From contig CM046331.1 of the NCBI GenBank assembly GCA_025403435.1, forward strand, positions 28,376,459 to 28,440,458: a DNA stretch of 64,000 nt, in the 5' to 3' direction. The stretch comes from Artocarpus heterophyllus (Eukaryota > Streptophyta > Magnoliopsida > Rosales > Moraceae). Within the stretch, counting starts at the first letter, position 1, and each line of letters starts with the position of its first letter. Below the pieces are notes generated by a model. That model saw nothing but the letters and a program-made list of their open reading frames with translations, ran no database searches and was not told where the DNA came from. Shown here piece by piece: positions 36,515-47,800 of the stretch. Both the position numbers and the translations under genes were made by a program.

Positions 36515-36556
<42 letters not shown>
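36515..36556. repeat. (TC)n microsatellite
   Basis: A run of CT dinucleotides with one TTT interruption near its end. Confidence 0.95.
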
Positions 36557-39367
36557 CTATCTTCTGAGTTGTTATGTTTTCTATTTTTTCTATTGAAAAA
36601 AAAGTCTTCATATCTAAGGCGTCAAGAAAAAAAAGTAAAGAGATAGAGAAATGATAATTTTAAAGTGATTAATTAAAATGAAAAGGTAGGTGTGAAAAGA
36701 AAAATAAAGTGGCCAAGAATTAATAATGTGATAAATGCAGCTTGTGATAGTTTTGGACTATTAAGGGTGGGCAGAAAATAAATTTTTCATTTCAAAATTA
36801 TATAAGATGTCTATTTAAAAAAAAAAAGAGTATAGAAAGTGAAGAGGGACGTGTAATTTTATAGGACCACCCTTTTTTTGTAATAGCAGAAAAATTTGAA
36901 TATTTATAGCCACTAGACCACCACGCCCTTTCATACATACTATAGTTAAGTGCCATGTACTGTGCATATGGAAAATAATTTTGTAGATTCTATGCGCGTG
37001 TCAAAATTGTAAATATTGATTTGTATAGTTGTTATAATATCATTTTATATATTAAAAATTATTTGGTTAGGATATGTTCAAGAAAAATTAACTCTATAAG
37101 AACAAATTACAGAAAAGATTTTTATAAGAAAATATTAACTCAAAAAGTTGTGTAAAAAATATTTAAAAAGATATATTTGAGAAAAAAAATTATATTAGTA
37201 GACTAATTAATCAGGGACACATTTGTCAAAATTACTTAATAGGAAACTAAAAAAAAAAATAAAGTGCATAAAAAAAAATAAAAATTAAAACACTAGCCTT
37301 CAGCCAAAAGAAAACAAAATTAAGGACATATCTGAAATAAAATACTTCAATACGAAGTAAAGCGAAGAATAAAATATATTTCAAAAAGTCATATTGCAAA
37401 AAAATGATAATATCCAATAGGAAAAAATTGAAAAACAAAAGAAAAAAAAAAGAAAAGAAAAGAAAAGAGAATGAAAAGAAGAAGAAAAAAGGGAGAGCTA
37501 CTTTAATATAATAATCTATAATAAATATATAGACATATAAACATAAAATAATATAAGATAATACGATAAACATTTCTCAAAATGAATATAAGGGTATAAA
37601 AAAAAAGAAAGGGAGAGTTGTAACACTATAAAAAGAGAAAAAGAAAAGAAAAAAGAGAGGGATAGGAGGAAGAAAAAGGGCAAAAAAGACAGAAAAAAAA
37701 AAAACAAAATAAAACAAAGGAGAATTTGAGGGAGCGACACTATACTACACTTGTCGCATGTAGTAACGAACACTAAAAGCGTTATTGTCATTTATATATG
37801 TGTGTGTGTGTGTGTATATATACATATATAGTCAAGGACATGGACATAGACGTAGAAAAAGATCTAGATATATATTAAAAGATTTTAGGAACGTGTTACC
37901 GTACACGCGGGTGAAGTTGTCCCGTACGTGGCAGTGTTTTAGGTTAGGTATGGCATCAGTTCCTTGGGCCCAATTGGGACACGTTGCATGATGGTTGTAC
38001 CATTGATCGAGAGGGATTTTTAAAAATGATTTTTTGAAAAAATTTTTTTATCAATGACCTTTTATTTTTTAGACAATTTTTTACATAAAAAAAAATTTTT
38101 TAGACATCAAAATAATTCTTTTTTTTTTTATCTTGTTGAGATTTTTTATCCTGCTATAGTCATTTTTCTTATTTTTTTTAAAAAAACTGAGACAATTTAC
38201 CTGCAAAAAAAATATGTTTTTTTTATTAAAAAAAAGATCATTTACTTAATTCAAATTTTTTTTTGTCCCTTTCTTCAAATTCTTCCATTGATAGAATCGT
38301 AATTATTGAAAAAACTGTTTTTTTCCATCAAACTGTGGCTCGGCCCTCTCAATGGTAGCCCCCATCTGATGGATCCCATGTGGCCCGACCCTCTCGATGA
38401 AGTGGGCTCCACTTGATGGATTCCACGGTGGGGCCCACTGGGTGAGACCCACCAGATGGGGCCCACCGGCTATAAACAATGGATGAAGGTAGTTAACCGG
38501 GGTAGATGTAAACATGTGCTGAAAATGGGGGTTTGATTGGATAATTGCTTTGTACGGCGTAATTCCCTTAAACGACCACGTAACAACCATTTGGCGAAAG
38601 TAACAATCTGGCGTTAGCCACAGAACTCACCTTGCATGTTTGTAATTTTTTCAATCCTTTACTTCAAAGCTTTAAGAAAGGGGCTGTAGAGTAAGGTAGG
38701 GATGGATAATCATGGAAAATATTATTTGCATAATGTGAGAATTTCAATTCTTACATTTTTTTTTGGATTATTTTTTATAAATTTCTCTCAAATTATATAT
38801 TTTATTTTATTTTATCGTTTTATTTTATAAAACCAATCGAAATGTCTCTTGATTTATATAGAAAATCACTCAAAATGTTTTTTCTGTTTAATTTTTATCT
38901 TTAGGCTTAATAGTTTTATTGACGTCACATATCATTAAAGAGTAAAAAGTATATTAAAATTCTAATTAAGTACATTAAAATAATTAAATGTTAAAAATAA
39001 TTAAAAAATCTTTTTATTCAATATTTTGAGGGTTTTTCTTTTTCTCTGATTCATTCTATTCTCTCTCCATCCTTCTTCTCTCACTCTTCGATTCCTCTCT
39101 CTCTACTGTAAGTCTTGGATAAAAAAACCCAACACAAACAAGAAAGAACCGCCCTCCCCGCCGACCCCCCGGCGCGCCTTCCCTCGCCCTCACCCCGTGA
39201 CGGCCACTCCCACGGACGCCACCGACCCACTCCTGCTGAGGAGGGGGCTGCCTCTCTCTCTCTCTCCCCCATTCAAAAGCTCCATGCTAGTCTACTCTCT
39301 CCGCATATATATTTAATATAAAGCACTTTCTAAGTAGAACAAATTTCGTCATTATTTTCTGGTGGGA

Positions 39368-39484
39368 ATGGCCGAGAGTAAGGGCAAGACCATGCTTAAT
39401 AATAATGGCGGTGAAGGGATGTTCGAAGTGTTGGAGACTGAAGTGGTAAAAGTGGGTAATAACAAGACTACGAGAAGAAGATGA
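39368..39484 (+). CDS. Short open frame after a GC-rich patch; possible gene fragment
   Basis: The ATG at 39368 sits in a good plant start context (GGGAATGGCC) and opens a 38-residue frame (MAESKGKTMLNNNGGEGMFE, then a basic end TTRRR) closed by TGA 39482-39484. About 50-65 bases upstream lies a TATA-like string (CATATATATTTAATATAAAG, 39303-39322), preceded by a CT-rich stretch and a GC-rich block. The arrangement looks like a promoter plus a truncated first exon, but I recognise no family. It may be a relic or chance. Confidence 0.25.
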   Translation: MAESKGKTMLNNNGGEGMFEVLETEVVKVGNNKTTRRR

Positions 39485-40794
39485 AGAACAATACTTGATG
39501 TTTTGGGTGGTTTGGTTTTATTTTTAAAATAAGTGAAAATATTTTTATTTTAAAAAATAAAATTTTGTAAGTATTACGTAGAAAGTTTTTTTAAAATTTT
39601 TATTTTAAAAAATTATGTAAAAATATTTTTAAAAATTCTAACAACAAAACTAAACGGGATCATTTGCTTTTTTTTTTTTTCTTTTTGGAATTTTTGTTTA
39701 CAGAGAGAGACGAGGGACGGAGTGAAAATAGAATTTCAAAAAAAGAATTAAATAAAATGTTTTTATTCATTAAAATCACATTCATATCTATGATGTTTAT
39801 ATGTGCGTTAACTACAAGTATGAAGATCTTCTTAAATTTGTTATATTTTGATTTTTTTTTTTTTTGTTTATCAAGATGGAAGGCATTAGATTTTGTTGCC
39901 CTTAGAGGGAGCCCTGTGTCATGCTTTGACTCTGACAATTTAGAAACACAGCACAACACCAACTAAATAAATCATAAATGACAAGGATCCGTACGCAATC
40001 GCAATCAACTTCACAAATCTACCAACAAACGCGTGTCGTTTTCTGCTTCTTAAGAATGAATAAAAACAAATTAAACAACTCCACCATTAATTACAATCAA
40101 CTGGTAACCGTTAACGGTGTGGGGATACTTTTCAAATTGCCCTTCATCTTCACACTACCGTTGACTTTGATCCGAATGGTTACCATTTATTGGGCGATTA
40201 CCGCACCGGAAGATCTTATATATGTATATATATACACACACACATGTATGTATAGATATAGATATATATAGAAGATACTACAAAAGACCTAGTGCGACTT
40301 TTTCATATTGAGAACAGATAAATACATCATTTATTTTTTGTCTCCCTTGTAATAACAATAACAATAACAATAATAATAATAATAATAATAATGTATACTT
40401 TACATAAATGTAAAACGTCAGCAAAATTTCCTTGTCATAAATTTGTCAGGGTAAGGAGTATAAATACATGAAAAAAAAAATCCTGAAAGAGAAAGGGGAA
40501 CAAAAAGAGAGATAAGGAATACTTAACTTGGTAGAGATTTTGTTTTCCTTTTAAATGAGAAATTTGGCCGTAAGAAATATTTTCCTATATGTTAGCAAAT
40601 ACAAGGCATAAGTTTTGAATACCTGAAAACACAGAGGTAAACACTAAATTTTCATATTAGATAGTTTTTTTTTTCTTGGAATACATAATTTAAATAATTG
40701 TTTATATGTTATTTAAGACCAAACCTCGTGCGTAACCCGTATTGTCCAAATGTTAATATGTGACCTACATGTTCACTTCTACTGAACTTTATTA

Positions 40795-40965
40795 GACCAT
40801 TTAAAAGAACGATTAGAACTATAAGTTACAACTGTGTGTAGTGTAAGGCTCTCATATGCTATAGTAAAAAAAACAAAAAGTTGCTATAATAAAAAGCTCT
40901 CATATACTATAGTCCTCAAATCAAAATTATTAGTTTCAACCGTTTTTTCAAAAAGCCTTATATAT
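40795..40965. mobile_element. Degraded MITE-like copy, GGTGTTTG family
   Basis: Contains GTAGTGTAAGGCTCTCATATGCTATAGTA and AAAAAGCTCTCATATACTATAGT, the internal pair typical of the family. Both termini are worn. Confidence 0.45.
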
Positions 40966-41278
40966 AGCTGAATTTTGTAATAGGTTATGAAAAAAAGAGA
41001 TATAAATTTTTAATCAATTTAGAATTACATTAAATTAAAAAAGTACGAAAATTTAAAAACTTGATAGAAACTATTAGGTTACAACTTGTGCCATAGCACT
41101 TGATTTTTTTTCCTGCACTATTACATAATTTTCTATATTTACATGCACGAATGCTTGATCGTCATGAGATTAACAGGATCTTCTCATGTCAGCCGAATTA
41201 ATTGACCCACAAGTGCTCCTGTGAAAGTGACAAATGATTTATTAAAAGGTGCTTCAACAGTTCTAATTGAAATTTTAT

Positions 41279-41715
41279 CATTTTAGTGTCTTATATTTAA
41301 AAAAAAAACATTACATTGATATTTTATTGTTTAAAAAATATCAAAATAACACTTTATAGTTTTTAAAATTATTATTTTGATACTTTAAGTCTGTGTTTTA
41401 TGAAGTGGAATTTTCAATTTACTGTTTCATTAAGACCCCTAAATTATTTTATAAGAGTTATAAAAGAAAATAAATACAAATAATATGCTAAAATGAATAT
41501 CCATATATATATATATATATGCTTTTTTACGAGTTCTGTTTAATCTTTTGTTTTGATTAGTTTTATAAAATTAATTTAGAATTCATTAATAAAAGGATAA
41601 AAATAAAATTTTATGTAAGAAAATACAAACTCATATACCAAAATAATATATTCTTTAAAGCTATAAGGTACCATTTTAATATTTTTTAAACATCAAAATA
41701 CTAATATGCAATAGT
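41279..41715. repeat. AT-rich foldback repeat, copy A
   Basis: The left part (ATATTTTATTGTTTAAAAAATATCAAAATAACACTTTATAG and onward, given here by its words TTTAAAAAATATCAAAATA and TTTTGATACTTTAAG) is complementary to the right part (AAAGCTATAAGGTACCATTTTAAT, TTTAAACATCAAAATACTAA). The same ordered words, including AATTATTTTATAAGAGTTAT and TTATAAAAGAAAATAA, recur in copy B at 61025-61455. No coding capacity; probably an old MITE-like family. Confidence 0.65.
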
Positions 41716-42186
41716 TCTCTAAAAACAAACAAGGTGCCAACATGATATAATATCCCGCCTCTAATACGTCACAGCTAAGAACTAGGGCAAAATTAAGTGC
41801 CATTTGATTCGTACACGCAAAAGCTAATCACCCTTGTCCTTTACCGGGCAAAGCTCACATGGATCTCCATTAATACGTCTCTTGTTAGCCTGGCGAGCTC
41901 CAGCTGATCATGTCCACATGCATTGGCATTGCCGGTTTGAAAATCCACCGCCTTCTAAAACAGAACACTATATATCACTATTGTAATAATATAACAACCC
42001 TATACACATGGAAACATACCAAAGCTATCAATATAAATACGGAAACATATCAAAGCTATCATAGAGTTGTTTGAGACTCAATTATCATTTTTCATTATTT
42101 TATTATGTTGACAGGTTGCTAACTAATTGTGATACGTTTCTATACTCTATTATATTTTTTTTCCTCTTTTTTTTTTAACCAATTTC

Positions 42187-43000
42187 GACTTTGTTGAGTT
42201 TTTTTAGTAGATAAGCTTCGGATAAAGTAGACAAAGACCAAAAAAAAAAAACATAAGGAAAAGGACCGTGCCATGGCCACAATAGAACATATTAGCAACA
42301 CAATTAGAGAAAAAGAAGAAAGCAATCAAAAGGAATATCGACTTTGTTGAGTTTTCTTAGTACATAAGCTTCGAATAAAATTTGTTGAGTTTTTTTAGTA
42401 CATAAGCTTCGGATAAAATCGACAAAGACAAAAAAAAAAAAAAACCATAAGGAAAAGGACCGCGCTACGGCCACAATAGAACATATTAGCAACACAATTA
42501 GAGAAAAAGAAGAAAAGCAATCAAAAGGAATATTGACTTTGTTGAGTTTTTTTAGTACATAAGCTTCAGATAAAATCGACAAAGACCAAAAAAAAAACCC
42601 ATAACGAAAAGAACCGCGCCATGGCCACAATAGAACATATTAGCAACACAATTAGAGAAAACGCAGAAAAGCAATCAAAAGGAATATCGACTTTGTTGAG
42701 TTTTTTTAGTACATAAGCTTCGGATAAAATCGACAAAGACCAAAAAAAAAAAAAAAAAACCATAAGGAAAAGGACCGCACCACGGCCTCAATAGAACATA
42801 TTAGCAAGACAATTAGAGAAAAAGAAGAAAAGCAATCAAAAGGAATATTGACTTTGTTGAGTTTTTTTATTACATAAGCTTCAGATAAAATCGACAAAGA
42901 CCAAAAAAAAAAAACATAAGGAAAAGGACCGCGCCATGGCCACAATAGAACATATTAGCAACATAATTAGAGAAAAAGAAGAAAAGCAATCAAAGGGAAT
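42187..43000. repeat. Five-copy tandem array, unit about 155 bp
   Basis: Units start with GACTTTGTTGAGTTTT at 42187, 42340, 42535, 42689 and 42850. Each continues through ACATAAGCTTCGGATAAAAT, an A-run, AAGGAAAAGGACCGCGCCAT, CACAATAGAACATATTAGCA and AAGCAATCAAAAGGAATA. Unit 2 is ~40 bp longer because its start is partly duplicated; the other length differences come from the A-run. Minus-strand hydrophobic frames across it simply translate the array. Confidence 0.93.
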
Positions 43001-43027
43001 AACACAAACAATTCCCATCATGAGGAA

Positions 43028-43916
43028 TGTTGAGGTGTTGAGATCCCCGGTCGGAGCCTCGTAGGCACCTCGAACGTATTATAGGGAAGGCAGCTCGGCA
43101 CGACCCCGAGTTTTCCAGCCGAGTTCCCAAGGAGGTCGAGAGCCCTCACGCGGATTTGCCTCCCGCGGGGGGAGCGCATCCCTTAGGGGTTGAACCCGTA
43201 TCCTCTTAAATAAAAGGGTTTAGAGTAACCCCTGGGTACCAATTCCTCCAATTGGAGGGATTGGTACCCAGGGGACACCCAAAGACACTTTTATTCAAGA
43301 GGATACGGGTTCAACTCCTGGGGGATGCGCTCCCCCCGCTTGAGGCAAATCCGCGTGAGGGCTTTCGACCTCCCTGGGAACTCGGCTAGGAAAACTTGGG
43401 GTCGCGCCGAGCAGAGGGCCACCTTGGACCCAATACGTAGGAGGGAGCCACCACCGAGCCGAGGTCCCTCCCCGAGCAGGGACCCCCTCGGGGTCGAGTC
43501 TCTCATCCAAACGCGCATTTAATGTTGAGGTGTTAAGATCCCCGGCCGGAGCTTGGCAGGCACCTCGAACGTATTACTAGGAAGGCAGCTCGACGCAACC
43601 CTGAGTTTTTCAGCCGAGTTAAGTCCCAGCCAAGTTCCCAGGGAGGTCGAGAGCCCTCACGGAGACGCAATCCATCCTTATGGATTGGTACGCAGGGGTT
43701 ACTCTAAGAACCTCTTATTCAAGATGATACGGGTTTAACTCTTGGGGGACGCGCTCTCCCCGCGGGAGGCAAATGCACGTGAGGGCTCTTGACCTCCCTG
43801 GGAACTCGGCTGGGACTTAACTCGGCTAGGAAACTCAGGGTCACATCAAGCTGCCTTCCCGGTAATACGTTCGAGATGCCTGCCAGGCTTCGGCCGGGGA
43901 TCTCAACACCTCAACA
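43028..43916. mobile_element. GC-rich foldback composite element (two palindromic units)
   Basis: Starts TGTTGAGGTGTTGAGATCCC and ends GGGATCTCAACACCTCAACA, exact reverse complements over 20 bases, with AGGAA directly on both sides (43023-43027, 43917-43921). Unit 1 (43028 to about 43410) is a near-perfect palindrome of ~190-bp arms centred near 43246 (GGTACCAATTCCTCC / GGAGGGATTGGTACC) but lacks its outer right end. About 110 bp of unrelated GC-rich DNA follows. Unit 2 (43523-43916) again begins TGTTGAGGTGTTAAGATCCC and is a full hairpin. There is no transposase or reverse transcriptase frame. TG...CA ends with a 5-bp duplication recall LTR elements, but the ends are inverted repeats, so the class is open. 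Confidence 0.8.
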
Positions 43917-44696
43917 AGGAAGAAACAATTGTCCATCTAGACAAGCATGAATGAAAACTAGAGAGCATGAACGAAAACCTTAAACTTTCTCCATTAGACC
44001 TGACAAGCCATTGCAATCCTCGAACGTACACCGATGCCACAATTGGATATACACCCCTCGTTAGCAGTAGCAAGAGTCCCTTTTTTACTAATCGAATGCC
44101 CCTCAATTATCCTACACCTTGTCCACTTCATTGACCCTGAAACCATTGTCTAAACTATGGCATGAAAATTTAAAACAAGGAGGTTATAGTTAAATTGTTG
44201 TCATATGTGCATCGTAATTAAATTGTACTATTTGTGGTAGTGCAAACAAAATTCCAGCCAAAAGGCACATCTTTTTCCTTGAGCCTTATCTCCGAAATGC
44301 GATTTCATAGACACTTGAGTGTTATCTTTCCAAGAGGGCTCTCACGCGATATCGTAAGATCTAGTGCCTTCTCATGCTTGCCACCAACCTTTCCAAGGGC
44401 TTGGATCAAAACAATGAAATCTAATTGAGAAGGAGCCATTTTTGCTATGAATCCACAATGGCTTATCCCTCCTTTTGCTAATCAGACCATGGCAATCTCA
44501 CAAGGCTATGGAAGTATCCTAATCAAAAACCTATTCAAGGGTAACCCGACTTTGTATATTAGAGCTCGATAGTTTCAAATCACTCACCATCAAGCGGGAC
44601 ATTTGCAAATATTGTTCATCTAATATTGTTCATCAAATATTGTTAAACTCATTTTCGTTACGAAATAAGGGGAAGTTTTTTTGGACCTTAATTTGG
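43917..44696. other. Non-repetitive segment after the foldback element
   Basis: More evenly composed than its surroundings. On the minus strand a short frame ending near 44310 reads MAPSQLDFIVLIQALGKVGG; the LIQALGKVG words faintly recall a pentatricopeptide repeat, but stops interrupt it. No gene is supported; it could be a degraded gene fragment. Confidence 0.35.
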
Positions 44697-44850
44697 AGGG
44701 GTGGTGAGAACCGTTGATTAGAACCACTTTTACTATAGTATGTGAGAGCTATACACCGTAGCAATTTTTTTAATTGTTACTGTAGCATGTGAGAGCTTTA
44801 CACTGTTTATAACTAGGTTTGTGGTAGCAACCAGTCAAACAGCCACTAAA
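44697..44850. mobile_element. MITE-like element, GGTGTTTG family
   Basis: Shows GGTGAGAACCGTTGATTAGAACC, TATGTGAGAGCTATACACCGTA and GCATGTGAGAGCTTTACACTG, then the right end CAGTCAAACAGCCACTA. Termini are partly worn. Confidence 0.6.
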
Positions 44851-47800
44851 TGTTGAAACCATTTTTGGATGCAAGGAAGGACATTTTCTCGATTTAGGAA
44901 ATATTTAATTATCAAACTACACTTTTCCTTAGGTTTGATTAATAGAGGGAAGTAATTTTGTAATTTTTTTACAACCACAGAGGTTGTTGACATTTTGAAT
45001 AATATTATGGTGAAGAGAATTTCTGTAATTAATTTAGATAAAATAAAGCATATTTATTTTAAAAAGTCAAATTAATCAAAGGATACAACCAAAGTCATAA
45101 CATCATGAAAATCACCTCACAGTTAAATTACTAATGTCGTATCACTATCATATACTAGTTGTTCGTCCCAATGCTTGTCCTCTACGAAGCAACAATTTAT
45201 GGGGCGATACAACTTGGAATCTTGTTGTTGTTGCTATTGAGCAATAGACTGTGTGTACATGTGTATATAATATCACCACAAGAAACAAGAAACAAGCTTT
45301 TTAGTTATAACAGTTTTTTAAAAATTTTTAGACACAACAATATGTATTTAGTCACAACTTTAATTTCATTATTGTTGTGATTAAAATTTATGGTTACGAG
45401 GTTTTTTGCTACGATACTAAGAGTTTAAGTTATTCATAAGAAAAATTTGATTAAAGTTGTAACTAAATGTATATTAGCCACCCAAATTATTACGATTAAA
45501 AGTTCTATTAAAATTTATTATGATTAAAAATTTAATTTTTTGGTAATATATGTATATTTATCTTATCTTAACTATTAAGGTATTTAAAAAAATAATTTAA
45601 ACCATCAATTTAAATTTAAAAATAATAATATATAAAAATTTTATATTATTTATGATCCTAACTAATAGTTCAAGCAAACGGCCCGGACATTAACAAAAGA
45701 GTCAATTAGTACTGTTCGAGTATTGTTCATCCTTTCAACTGCAAAATCGTGGACGGTGTGGTTGAAAGTGGCTTCCTTCGTTTTTTCTTTCTTTTTTTGA
45801 CTTTTTGTTGCAGGGTGCTCCACGTGATTTTAGAGGATTGTTGATGGGCTTTATGGATGTGATGGGTGATGGGTGATGGGTGATGGGTGATGGGTGATGG
45901 TTATTTTCATTTTCTTTTTCTTTTTAAATCTTAGGTTGATGCTTAATTGATCGCTGTAACCTTTTACAAATGTTGGTTTTGATCCCTCGACTTTTATGCC
46001 CCTTTAAGAATGTTTTGGTAAAATATTTAATATATTTATAAAAAATAAAATTTTAAAAATAAAAACAATAAAAACTATTCTTACGAAAGAGATGATAAAT
46101 TAAAGACTAAAATCTTACTTTTTATAAAAAGATTAAGATCTATAGAGTAATTTACTTTAAATTTTGTTGTATTTCTAAATTTATCATATTAAATTGACTT
46201 TTTTTTAATGATTGTCCTCATTAATTATTTTTTTTCCAAATGTTTCCCCATTTAAACATTTTTCTTTTGCTTCTAAATATATGAATAATTGTTTCTATAA
46301 GTTTCTTTTTTTATTGCTCTCTTAAAATAATTTTTTTTAAATAAGCCCTTACTTAAATCTTACATATATATTAATTAAATAAAAATCATTTCTCTATTTT
46401 TTCATGTTCAAGTAATTTTTATTTCAAACCATTTCCTTTTCATTATTCCGATATATATATATATCATACAGGTTTTAATATGATTTTTTTTGTTGGTCTT
46501 TTTTTCCTCAAATATGATGCACTTGTTAAAATAATTTTTCTTATGTGACCATGCTTATTTTTTCCTGTGATCTTCCTAAAAAGCCAAAAAAATAAAATCA
46601 ACTAGACCACACTCGTGTACTAGCATCGTGCATTTTAAACTCTATATATATATATATAATTGTGTATCCTTTAACCTTGCACCGCATGTGCGTTCCAATT
46701 GACTGCAATTTTCCTTGTGTCTTGAAGTTGAAGACGGGCACGTTTGTAACACCAGTGTCCTTCCACGTACATCTTTATTATCTTTAAAAAGACTAAGAGT
46801 AACCTTTTGTTAATCTGAATGGAATGGATGCATGATTCAACCGCAAAATATCTCATTTGTGTACTTAAAGATACGACGTATTGCAATTTATTTCTTCTTA
46901 ATAATAACATATATATATAATAATTCGACGCAAATGGATCAATTATTTTGCTAAAATTATAAAAATACTTTAACTAAATAATTGAAATCCACATATAGTC
47001 TCTATTTAATAAAAGATTATCTCTATTTTTTTATATTATTTTTTCGCCTAAGTATTTTATGACTACTTCACTACTCAGTATAGAGTCATCAGATCAATAC
47101 AAAATACATATATTATTTAGTTGAGAAATTACGTCAATTGCATAAGATCTTCACTACCAGTCTTGATCTGACCAGGATATAAGATTTTTTTTTCTCTCCA
47201 TCTTTTTGTGGAATTTGAATCTGGGAACCAAATAAAGGATTCAATTTTAAGTTACGTAGATGTGTATCCTTTTAACCTTTTGAGCCATGTGTATCTGCTG
47301 ACCTTTGTAAGTTGTAACACAAACATGTACGTACTTTTTCAAGCGACATGCAAGTGTCCTCTAGCTTAAAAATTGAAAAGAATACGTAAAAATAAGGGCG
47401 GATATAGATACGAGTAAACGACTGCCTCTCTAACTTTTGTTTTCTTTCAATTTTGTATATAAAAATAAAACTAATATTTAGTCCTTTCTAGAATTGTATT
47501 TTCACCTCCTCTCGGAAATTTTATTTTGTCTTCCTACAATCCTTCATCTCTTTATTTGTCCCGTCTCTGTCTTTCCTCATTGATTTTTTTAGCTCCATGT
47601 CTGCATAAATCACTTATCCAACAGAAGAAAGAAGAAAGAAAAAGAAAGAAGAAAGAAGAAAAAAAAAATATTTAATAATTATTGTATTACAAACATTAGT
47701 AGAATAAAAAAAATTATTCATTGATATATAAAATACTCTTTTAAACCACCATATATTATTAGATTCTAATAATTTTTTTTTTTTGGCATGATTTTTACTA

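Larger units (their letters stand above)
31725..41278. other. Large intergenic region, repeat-rich
   Basis: No gene is supported except a weak short frame at 39368. It holds MITE-like copies (32118, 33953, 40795) and microsatellites. Isolated GC-rich patches in AT-rich DNA occur at 35895-35945, 38325-38480 and 39140-39260. The many long hydrophobic frames (rich in Phe, Leu, Ile) around 36.2-37.8 kb are translations of T-rich or A-rich low-complexity DNA. Confidence 0.6.

Noticed and set aside
36261..37791. Phe/Leu-rich frames resembling membrane proteins
   Set aside because: Low-complexity T-rich and A-rich DNA produces them; no family motifs or splice structure.
42140..42945. Repeated hydrophobic minus-strand peptides (SLIVLLICSI type)
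   Set aside because: They translate the five-copy tandem array and its A-runs; starts and stops vary with A-run length, with no sign of selection for a frame.
43300..43330. tRNA-type B box (GGGTTCAACTCC) suggesting a tRNA or SINE
   Set aside because: It lies in a palindrome arm, its mirror copy explains it, and no A box or cloverleaf could be drawn.
43291..43522. Open frames on both strands in the GC-rich block
   Set aside because: They lie in the foldback element; long frames on both strands follow from high GC content.
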